A DNA stretch of 64,000 bases from Hymenobacter aerophilus DSM 13606 (GTDB lineage: Bacteria > Bacteroidota > Bacteroidia > Cytophagales > Hymenobacteraceae), in NCBI RefSeq assembly GCF_000382225.1, contig NZ_KB907803.1, positions 124,001-188,000 on the forward strand, read 5' to 3'. The translations under genes and the position numbers were made by a program. Under the pieces are notes generated by a model. That model was given only the letters and a program-made list of their open reading frames with translations, was not told the origin of the DNA and ran no database searches. Each line of letters begins with the position of its first letter. The first letter of the stretch is position 1. Below are positions 24,442 to 30,424 of this stretch, one piece after another.

Positions 24442-24471
24442 AACACCCGCCGGTTATGGGCGGGTGTTTTT
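24442..24471 (-). terminator. Terminator downstream of tRNA-Asn
   Basis: AACACCCGCC / GGCGGGTGTT stem with a 7-nt loop and T/A runs on both sides, so it can work in either direction. It lies just 3' of the tRNA on its transcribed strand. Confidence 0.85.
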
Positions 24472-24479
24472 AGGCGTTG

Positions 24480-24553
24480 CGCTCCCTCCTGGGCTCGAAC
24501 CAGGGACCCTCTGATTAACAGTCAGATGCTCTAACCGGCTGAGCTAAGGAAGC
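24480..24553 (-). tRNA. tRNA-Asn (GTT)
   Basis: 74 nt on the minus strand. Acceptor GCTTCCT pairs with AGGGAGC (one T-G pair); D-arm GCTC...GAGC; anticodon arm TCTGA-CTGTTAA-TCAGA with anticodon GTT; T-arm CCTGG-TTCGAGC-CCAGG. CCA is not encoded. Probable insertion site of the integrase-bearing island on its 3' side. Confidence 0.95.
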
Positions 24554-24630
24554 GGTTATGGCGGCGTTTTTTGCCGTTGCTGGTGCAATATTAAGGCAAA
24601 GTTCGGGAAGCACCAAACCCGGCTTTCAAA

Positions 24631-24651
24631 AAAATAACGGTTATTTTTCTA
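24631..24651 (-). terminator. AT-rich palindrome at end of Rieske-like lipoprotein gene
   Basis: AAAAATAACGGTTATTTTT, overlapping the stop region of the gene at 24649. The stem is weak but ends in a T-run on the minus strand. Confidence 0.4.
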
Positions 24652-25089
24652 GTTCGTGATTGTCAGGGTATTGCCTGAGAGGGCGGTGCTGTAGCGGCGC
24701 AGCGGCAGCGTGGCCGGACCACCCTGGGGCTGGCCCGTGAAGCCGAATTGCGACTGACAGCAAGGGTCGAAGAGGCGCAACAGGGGCTCGATGCGCACCC
24801 GGCCGCAGGTGTCCTGGGGTTGGTAGGGGCAGGTGCGGTCGAAGGCCAAGTAGAAGCCGGCGTTCTGGCGCACCACAATCAGGCCCCGCAGGCCGCCCTT
24901 GTGGTACACGGCCCCGTTGTCGAAGCGCAGGGCGCTGTTCTGCTGATCGGTCAGGAACAGCACCTCGTTGACTACGGCCAGCGGAATCTGGGGCTGCGCA
25001 TTGTTGCCCGAGTTGCAGGCGGCCAGGGCCAGCGTGGCAGCAGCCAGCAGCAGAGGAGCAATGAAGCGGGAGGGAAGCAATAAAGCCAT
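24649..25089 (-). CDS. Lipoprotein with degenerate Rieske-like fold
   Basis: 146 residues. Lipoprotein signal with lipobox A-L-A-A-C (Cys25). The rest follows a Rieske domain outline: G-L-R-G-L-I-V-V-R, then T-C-P-Y-Q-P-Q-D-T-C (87-95) where a CxHxxC loop is expected, and D-P-C-C-Q-S-Q-F-G-F-T-G-Q-P-Q-G-G-P-A-x-x-P-L (109-129) where CxxH-G-S-x-F-x-x-x-G is expected. Both His ligands are absent, so a normal 2Fe-2S cluster is unlikely; four Cys (87, 95, 110, 111) remain. Expected at the periplasmic or outer membrane face. First core-type gene right of the tRNA. Confidence 0.7.
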   Translation of the reverse strand: MALLLPSRFIAPLLLAAATLALAACNSGNNAQPQIPLAVVNEVLFLTDQQNSALRFDNGAVYHKGGLRGLIVVRQNAGFYLAFDRTCPYQPQDTCGRVRIEPLLRLFDPCCQSQFGFTGQPQGGPATLPLRRYSTALSGNTLTITN

Positions 25090-25159
25090 GCAGCAAGCAG
25101 GAAAGTGAGTTCTGACTTCGCCAACGCGGCCGCAGCCCTGATAGTGTACGGGCGGCGTT

Positions 25160-26065
25160 TCAGTTCTTGGCCGCTCCGGCCGGTGGGTACTCGTAGAAGC
25201 CGCGGCCCGATTTGCGACCGTGGTGGCCGGCGTCTACTTTCTGCTGCTGCAGGCGGCTGGGGCGGAACTTAGCATCGAAGTGAAAGGCCTCGAACATGGC
25301 CGACGTAACCAGGTAGTTGCTGTCGACGCCAATCAGGTCCATGAGCCGGAAGGGGCCCATGCGGAAGCCGGCCGACTCCAGCAGCTCATCAATTACTTCC
25401 AGCGGCGCCACCTGCTCCTCGGCCAGCTTCAGCCCCTCCACGTAGTAGTGCCGCGCTACGCGGTTCACGATGAAGCCCGGCGCATCGGCGGCCCGCACCG
25501 GACGCTTCCCCAGGCGCTCGGCCAGCGCAAAAACCGCATCGGCCACGGCGGGCGCGGTGGCCACGCCACTGATAACTTCCACCAGCTTCATGATGGGGGC
25601 CGGGTTAAAGAAGTGCATGCCCACCACGCGCTCGGGATGCGGGATGCCAGCCGCCAGCCGCGTAATGGGCAGCGACGAGGTATTGGAGGCGAAAATGCTC
25701 GTTGCCGGATTCTGCTCGGCCAGCTGCCGGAACAGCTGCTGCTTCACATCGAGCCGCTCCACCACGGCTTCCACCACCAAATCGGCGCGCACTTCGGCCA
25801 GCTGGTCGGTGAGGGTGAGACGGGCCAGCGCGGCGTCGCGCTCCGCGGGGCTGATTTTCTGCTTTTCCACCAGCTTGCCCAGCCCCGCCGCAATGGCCTG
25901 CTGCGCCTTGGGCAGCATGTCGGCATTGATGTCGAACAGGATGGTGGGCAGCCCGTGCTGCACGCACACCTGCGCAATGCCCAGGCCCATCGTGCCCGCG
26001 CCCACAATGGCCACCGTTTCTATAGAAATGGGCTGATTGACGGCGGGCGGGGTGGGAGAGGGCAT
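25160..26065 (-). CDS. 3-hydroxybutyryl-CoA dehydrogenase
   Basis: 301 residues from M-P-S-P-T-P-P-A (26065); a Met 15 codons further upstream (26110) is possible. Rossmann NAD motif V-G-A-G-T-M-G (21-27), the catalytic region H-F-F-N-P-A-P-I-M-K-L-V-E, and P-G-F-I-V-N-R with the C-terminal helical domain (G-P-F-x-L-M-D-L-I-G-x-D). Oxidises 3-hydroxyacyl-CoA to 3-oxoacyl-CoA with NAD(P), in beta-oxidation or butyrate/PHB-type metabolism. Length and motifs are normal. It follows pheS at 86 nt in the same direction. Confidence 0.9.
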   Translation of the reverse strand: MPSPTPPAVNQPISIETVAIVGAGTMGLGIAQVCVQHGLPTILFDINADMLPKAQQAIAAGLGKLVEKQKISPAERDAALARLTLTDQLAEVRADLVVEAVVERLDVKQQLFRQLAEQNPATSIFASNTSSLPITRLAAGIPHPERVVGMHFFNPAPIMKLVEVISGVATAPAVADAVFALAERLGKRPVRAADAPGFIVNRVARHYYVEGLKLAEEQVAPLEVIDELLESAGFRMGPFRLMDLIGVDSNYLVTSAMFEAFHFDAKFRPSRLQQQKVDAGHHGRKSGRGFYEYPPAGAAKN

Positions 26066-26151
26066 GGGATAGTAGACGAAAGGGGAAGCTAAAGGCAAAG
26101 AAAACGGCAAAAAAATCAGCGCAATCAGATCAATCAGCGCAAATCAGTGAT

Positions 26152-27213
26152 TTAGAGCAGGGATTCAAACTGCCGCAGGAAGCGCGTATCGTTTTCGGTA
26201 AACAGGCGCAGGTCCTTGATCTGGTACTTGAGCATCGTGATGCGCTCGATGCCCATGCCCCAGGCGTAACCCGAGTAGCGCTCGGGGTCGATGCCCGACT
26301 GTTCCAGCACGGCCGGATCGACCATGCCGGCCCCGCCGATTTCCACCCAGCCCGTGCCCTTGCAGATGTTACAGCCCGCGCCCTTGCAAATCAGGCAGGT
26401 GATATCAATTTCGGCCGACGGTTCGGTGAAGGGGAAGAACGAGGGCCGGAAGCGTACCTGCACGTCGTCGCCGAACAGCTCCTGCACGAAGTAGTACACC
26501 GTCTGCTTGAGGTCGGCGAAGCTCACGTTTTCGTCGATGAAGAGCGCCTCCACCTGATGAAACATCATGTGGGCCCGGGCCGAAATAGCCTCGTTGCGGT
26601 ACACCCGCCCCGGCATAATGCTGCGGATGGGCGGCTGCTGGGCCTGCATCACGCGCACCTGCACCGGGCTGGTGTGGGTGCGCAGCAGGTAGCTGGCCGG
26701 AGCCTTGGCCTCGGCCGAATCCGCGCCGCCGCTTTTCACGAAAAACGTGTCCTGCATGTCGCGGGCGGGGTGGTTTTCGGGGAAGTTGAGGGCCGTGAAG
26801 TTGTGCCAGTCGTCCTCGATTTCGGGTCCCTCGGCCACGTTGAAGCCGATGCGGGCCAGAATGCGCACAATTTCCTCGCGCACCAGACTTAGCGGGTGGC
26901 GCGTGCCCAGGGCCTGGGGCACGGGCGGCAGCGTGTAGTCGAAAGTGGGGTCGGCGGGGGCGTTGGCGGCGCCGGCTTCCAGCTGCTGCTGGCGCTCCTC
27001 GAAGCGCGCCTGGGCCAGCTGCTTGAGCTGGTTGAGCTCCTGGCCCACGGCCCGGCGGTCGGTGGGCTCTACGGTTTTCAGCTGGTCGAACAGGTCGGCC
27101 AGCTGGCCTTTGCGGCCGGTGTAGGCAATGCGGAACTGGTCGAGTTGTTCGGCCGTGGCAAGGTCGGCGGCTTCAATTTCCGCCCGCACCCGGGCAATGG
27201 TTTCCTGTAGCAT
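26152..27213 (-). CDS. pheS: Phenylalanine-tRNA ligase alpha subunit
   Basis: 353 residues from M-L-Q-E-T-I-A-R-V (27213). N-terminal coiled coil (1-85), then the class II aminoacyl-tRNA synthetase core with H-P-L-S-L-V-R-E-E-I, R-T-H-T-S-P-V-Q-V-R (motif 2 region), F-H-Q-V-E, and the C-terminal G-M-G-I-E-R motif 3. The C-terminal half carries C-L-I-C-K-G-x-G-C-x-I-C-K, a Cys-rich insert common in Bacteroidota PheS. Attaches Phe to tRNA together with PheT (not in the window). The -7 box lies 4 nt before the ATG, implying leaderless mRNA. Confidence 0.95.
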   Translation of the reverse strand: MLQETIARVRAEIEAADLATAEQLDQFRIAYTGRKGQLADLFDQLKTVEPTDRRAVGQELNQLKQLAQARFEERQQQLEAGAANAPADPTFDYTLPPVPQALGTRHPLSLVREEIVRILARIGFNVAEGPEIEDDWHNFTALNFPENHPARDMQDTFFVKSGGADSAEAKAPASYLLRTHTSPVQVRVMQAQQPPIRSIMPGRVYRNEAISARAHMMFHQVEALFIDENVSFADLKQTVYYFVQELFGDDVQVRFRPSFFPFTEPSAEIDITCLICKGAGCNICKGTGWVEIGGAGMVDPAVLEQSGIDPERYSGYAWGMGIERITMLKYQIKDLRLFTENDTRFLRQFESLL

Positions 27214-27217
27214 GGCG

Positions 27218-27225
27218 CAAAGGTA
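27218..27225 (-). promoter_or_regulatory. pheS promoter -7 box, leaderless type
   Basis: TACCTTTG on the minus strand, then CGCC and the ATG of pheS. It fits the Bacteroidota sigma-A consensus TAnnTTTG; the transcription start would fall on or next to the start codon. Confidence 0.6.
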
Positions 27226-27437
27226 ACCTGATTGCCGATTGTGTGTCGGGGTTGGTTGAATTGATAAAAATTGCAAATTGATTATCAGGTAGATAAACGT
27301 AGAACGGGCCGGCATTGCTACGGCTGCCAGCCGAGTTGGTACGGTTGCTGCAAAACTGCCAACCAACCCGCCGGTACCTACCGGCCGTGCCGCCCCGCCA
27401 CCCCGGCCGGTCGTCTTCACTCCTGATTTTCGTTGCG

Positions 27438-27953
27438 ATGAAAAAGCTGTTTTTCGCGGCCGCTGCGGCCGTTGCCTTCCTCAGTGCGCCCCTGGCCCAG
27501 GCCCAATCAACTACCCCCGCACCCGCTGCCAGCACCAGCCTGAACGACGCCGACGGCTGGGGCGACTGGCCCGCGCCAACTTCCGCCGCGGCCCCCGTTA
27601 CCGCTGCCGCCCCGGCCGTTGCTACTGCTGCCGACGATGCTATGATGCACTCCTCGGGCGTACTCGTAGCGCCGGGCATGAGCTCCTCGCCCTACCGCGG
27701 CACCAGCACCGACTATAACGGCCGCCCGGTGGCCCGCCGCAAATCGTTCCGGCCGCGCTCGGTGCGCACTCCTTCCTCCGACCCCATGATGGCCTCCTCG
27801 GGCGTGATGCTGGCTTCGGGTATGAACACGGGCCCCTACCGGGCCGCCAGTACCGACTACAATGGCCGGCCCCTGCGCCAGCCGCAACAGCCGTCCCAAC
27901 TGGCCGTGCAAACACCCGCTGCCGAACCCACGGTAATGACGGCCGGCTGGTAG
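27438..27953 (+). CDS. Secreted Ala/Pro-rich repeat protein, 171 aa
   Basis: Start M-K-K-L-F-F-A-A-A-A (27438), signal peptide ending A-Q-A-Q (about 22). A D-G-W-G-D-W motif at about 37-42 is followed by two copies of a 30-residue unit: M-M-x-S-S-G-V-x-x-A-x-G-M-x-x-x-P-Y-R-x-x-S-T-D-Y-N-G-R-P (near 66 and 113). The next gene encodes a related protein with the same D-G-W-G and x-T-D-Y-x-G-R elements, so they are tandem paralogues. Function unknown; a cell-envelope or extracellular location is likely. Confidence 0.7.
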   Translation: MKKLFFAAAAAVAFLSAPLAQAQSTTPAPAASTSLNDADGWGDWPAPTSAAAPVTAAAPAVATAADDAMMHSSGVLVAPGMSSSPYRGTSTDYNGRPVARRKSFRPRSVRTPSSDPMMASSGVMLASGMNTGPYRAASTDYNGRPLRQPQQPSQLAVQTPAAEPTVMTAGW

Positions 27954-28175
27954 GCCAACCGGGCAATTGGGCGGCAACTGGCCGGAACAACCGGGACACA
28001 ACGGGCCCGGCCGTCCGAATTCGTAGAAAAATGGAACGATGCAGCTGCTTGGGCCGTTAGGCAACTTCCGGGCAGCGTGCGCGTTAGCCGGGAATCTGAA
28101 CGCCGGATTCGGGAGCCGCCAATATTTCGGGCCCCGAAATGTGAGAAGAGTATTTCGGACCCGCGCAAGGCGCTG

Positions 28176-28183
28176 TATCTTTG
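28176..28183 (+). promoter_or_regulatory. Promoter -7 box for the 221-aa DGWG protein gene
   Basis: TATCTTTG matches TAnnTTTG; a TTC-type -33 element about 19 nt upstream is weak. The gene starts 28 nt downstream. Confidence 0.55.
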
Positions 28184-28211
28184 CGTTAACAATCTGTTTA
28201 GCATCTGTTTC

Positions 28212-28877
28212 ATGACGAATCGTCAACTAGTTCCGCTGTTGCTGCTCGGCGGCATATTTCTGGCCGCACCGGCCGTAGCCCAGAAGAAGTCGTCGGACGG
28301 CTGGGGCGACGCCGGCGACGGCTGGGGCACTCCGGCTCCGAAAAAAGCCGCTCCGGCCAAGGCTGCGCCTGCCAAAACCGCTAAGGCGGCTCCGGCCATG
28401 GCTGCACCCGAGCCCGCTGCACCCGCCGCCGCCGCTGCTTCGGCGGGCAGTGAGTGGGGTGGAGCCGCCGGCGCTACCGGCGGCGCCGCTGCCGCTACCG
28501 GTCCGGTGTACGAGGAGCAGCCCATTGGCGCCAGCATTGCGCCGGGCTTCACGGCCGCACCTTCGCGCCGCGTAACTACCGACTACCGGGGCCGTGCGTT
28601 GGCGCCTTACGTTCGCCGCTCGGTGCGCTCGGCCGATATTGCGCCGCCCACGATGGCTGCCCCCGCGCCCATTCTGGTGCCTGAGCCCGAGCCGATTGCC
28701 GCCGCTCCCGAACCAATGCCCGTAGCCAAGCCTGCCGCCGCGAAAGCCGCCACCTCGGCAAGCACCAAGAGCGGTGGCGCTGCCGCCGCTACAACCACCA
28801 AAAAAGCCGCACCCGCCAAGAAAGCGCCCGCCAAGAAAGCCGATGACGGCTGGGGCAGCGGTGGTAGCGGTTGGTAG
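28212..28877 (+). CDS. Secreted Ala/Pro/Lys-rich DGWG protein, 221 aa
   Basis: Signal peptide M-T-N-R-Q-L to A-V-A-Q (about 23). D-G-W-G-D and D-G-W-G-T near the N-terminus and D-D-G-W-G-S-G-G-S-G-W at the very end frame a low-complexity K-K-A-A-P-A-K region. One unit S-I-A-P-G-F-x-x-x-P-S-R-R-V-T-T-D-Y-R-G-R-A matches the repeat of the preceding gene. The Lys/Ala/Pro stretches resemble histone-H1-like tails but here in an exported protein. Function unknown. Own promoter and terminator. Confidence 0.7.
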   Translation: MTNRQLVPLLLLGGIFLAAPAVAQKKSSDGWGDAGDGWGTPAPKKAAPAKAAPAKTAKAAPAMAAPEPAAPAAAAASAGSEWGGAAGATGGAAAATGPVYEEQPIGASIAPGFTAAPSRRVTTDYRGRALAPYVRRSVRSADIAPPTMAAPAPILVPEPEPIAAAPEPMPVAKPAAAKAATSASTKSGGAAAATTTKKAAPAKKAPAKKADDGWGSGGSGW

Positions 28878-28927
28878 CCGCCCGCAAACTGCCTTCAAGG
28901 CCGGTTTCAGACCAGCCCAACCAGACA

Positions 28928-28971
28928 AAAGAAAAGCCCGCTCAGCAGTTGCTGAGCGGGCTTTTCTTTTG
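28928..28971. terminator. Bidirectional terminator
   Basis: AAAAGCCCGCTCAGCA / TGCTGAGCGGGCTTTT, a perfect 16-bp stem with a 2-nt loop, serving the plus-strand DGWG gene and the convergent M16 peptidase gene. Confidence 0.9.
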
Positions 28972-28992
28972 TCTTATGCAGAACCGGAAGGG

Positions 28993-30273
28993 CTAACCTG
29001 CCGCGCCGGCCACTTCCACCAGCACCGGCTCGGCAATGGGGGTGGCGCGGTAGTAAAGGGTGCTGCAGTTGTCGGGGCGCAGCACCTCGCGGGCAGCGGC
29101 CTGCACCTGCGCCGGCGTCACGGCCTGGATTTTCGCGCTTTCCTCGTTTACCAGATTGGCGTCGCCGAGCAGCTTGCTGAAGGCCAGGCTCATGGCCCGG
29201 TTCAGTAGCTCGATTTCGCCGAACACGATGCCTACTTCGGCCTGGTTTTTTACTTTTTGCAGCTCCTCAGCGGGCACTTCGGTTGTCAGCAATTCGGCTA
29301 CCACGGCTTCCAGCGCCATATCTGCCTGCTCCAGCGTGATGTCGGCGTTGAGCTTGCCGCTGATGACGAGCAGGCCGGGTTCCATGGAGCCCATCACGGA
29401 AGCCGAAAGCGAGTTGAACAGCTCCTGCTCCTTCACCAGCTTCTGGTACAAGCGGCTCGACTTGCCCCGGCCCAGCACGTCGGACAGCAAATCGGCGGGG
29501 TAATAGCCCTCCTGGCCCCGGCCGGGCATGTGGTACACCTTATAGAGGGCCGACAGCGGCACTTCGGCCTTTATTTCGAGGAAGCGGGCTTCCTCCTGGC
29601 GGGGCTCGGCGGGCAGCTGCCGCTCGTAGCGGGTGCCGCCGGGAATGGGGCCGAACCACTTTTCGGCCAGCCGCCGGGCCTCGGCCACGGTTACGTCGCC
29701 GGCCACTACCAGAATGGCGTTGGCGGGGGCGTAGTGCTTGGCGAAGAAAGCCCGCACCTGCGCCATCGTGGCGTCTTCGATGTGGCTGATTTCCTTGCCG
29801 ATGGTGGCCCACTGGTAGGGATGGTGCTGGTAGGCGAGGGGCCGCAGCTTCAGCCACACGTCGCCGTAGGGCTGGTTGAGGTAGTTCTGCTTGAACTCCT
29901 CGACCACCACCTTGCGCTGCACCTCCAGCCCGTTATCGGAAAAGGACAGGTTCAGCATCCTATCCGATTCGAGCCAGAAGCCGGTTTCGAGGTTGGCGGC
30001 GGGCAGCGTGAGGTAGTAATTGGTGATGTCGGGCGAGGTGAAGGCGTTGTTCTCGCCGCCCACCAATTGCAACGGCTCGTCGTAGCTGGGGATATTCACG
30101 GAGCCCGAAAACATGAGGTGCTCGAACAGGTGGGCAAAGCCGGTCTGGTCGGGCGTTTCGTCGCGCGAGCCCACGTTGTAGAGCACGTTGAGCACGGCCA
30201 GCGGCGTGGTGTGGTCTTCGTGTACGATGCAGCGCAGGCCGTTATCGAGGGTGAATTCTTCGAACTGAATCAT
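28993..30273 (-). CDS. M16 family zinc metallopeptidase
   Basis: 426 residues from M-I-Q-F-E-E-F-T-L-D-N-G (30273). Inverted zinc motif H-L-F-E-H (His48, Glu51, His52) with a distal Glu in E-E-F-K-Q-N-Y; the C-terminal inactive-lobe domain with R-G-Q-E-G-Y-Y-x-A-D-L-L and G-R-G-K-S-S-R-L-Y. Half-length form (one active, one inactive lobe) typical of processing-peptidase-like M16B enzymes. No signal peptide. Probably degrades or processes peptides; often occurs as a pair, but only one copy is here. Confidence 0.9.
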   Translation of the reverse strand: MIQFEEFTLDNGLRCIVHEDHTTPLAVLNVLYNVGSRDETPDQTGFAHLFEHLMFSGSVNIPSYDEPLQLVGGENNAFTSPDITNYYLTLPAANLETGFWLESDRMLNLSFSDNGLEVQRKVVVEEFKQNYLNQPYGDVWLKLRPLAYQHHPYQWATIGKEISHIEDATMAQVRAFFAKHYAPANAILVVAGDVTVAEARRLAEKWFGPIPGGTRYERQLPAEPRQEEARFLEIKAEVPLSALYKVYHMPGRGQEGYYPADLLSDVLGRGKSSRLYQKLVKEQELFNSLSASVMGSMEPGLLVISGKLNADITLEQADMALEAVVAELLTTEVPAEELQKVKNQAEVGIVFGEIELLNRAMSLAFSKLLGDANLVNEESAKIQAVTPAQVQAAAREVLRPDNCSTLYYRATPIAEPVLVEVAGAAG

Positions 30274-30296
30274 AGGAGAGAGAAGCAAAGCGAAAT

Positions 30297-30382
30297 GTAG
30301 CGCGAAGCTTCTGCTTCGCGTGCCGTTGAACAATTACAAGCAGCGCGGTACAACCATACGCGAAGCAGAAGCTTCGCGCTAC
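30297..30382. repeat. 25-bp perfect inverted repeat (GAAGCTTCTGCTTCGCG)
   Basis: The left arm 30298-30322 and right arm 30358-30382 are exact reverse complements (GTAGCGCGAAGCTTC... type) around a 35-nt loop. It lies between the M16 peptidase start and the receptor gene end. Within each arm GAAGC is itself repeated in mirrored form. This looks like a mobile palindromic repeat rather than a simple terminator. Confidence 0.75.
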
Positions 30383-30388
30383 TAACCT

Positions 30389-30416
30389 GCCGGCCGAAAC
30401 AGAAGTTTCGGCCGGG
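30389..30416 (-). terminator. Hairpin after the SusC-like receptor gene
   Basis: CCGGCCGAAAC-agaa-GTTTCGGCCGG, an 11-bp perfect stem 10 nt past the stop codon. No long U-tract. Confidence 0.55.
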
Positions 30417-30424
30417 GCCGGCGG

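Noticed and set aside
26066..26110. Longer start of 3-hydroxybutyryl-CoA dehydrogenase
   Set aside because: Adds 15 residues (M-P-F-S-L-P) not typical of the family; kept only as an alternative.
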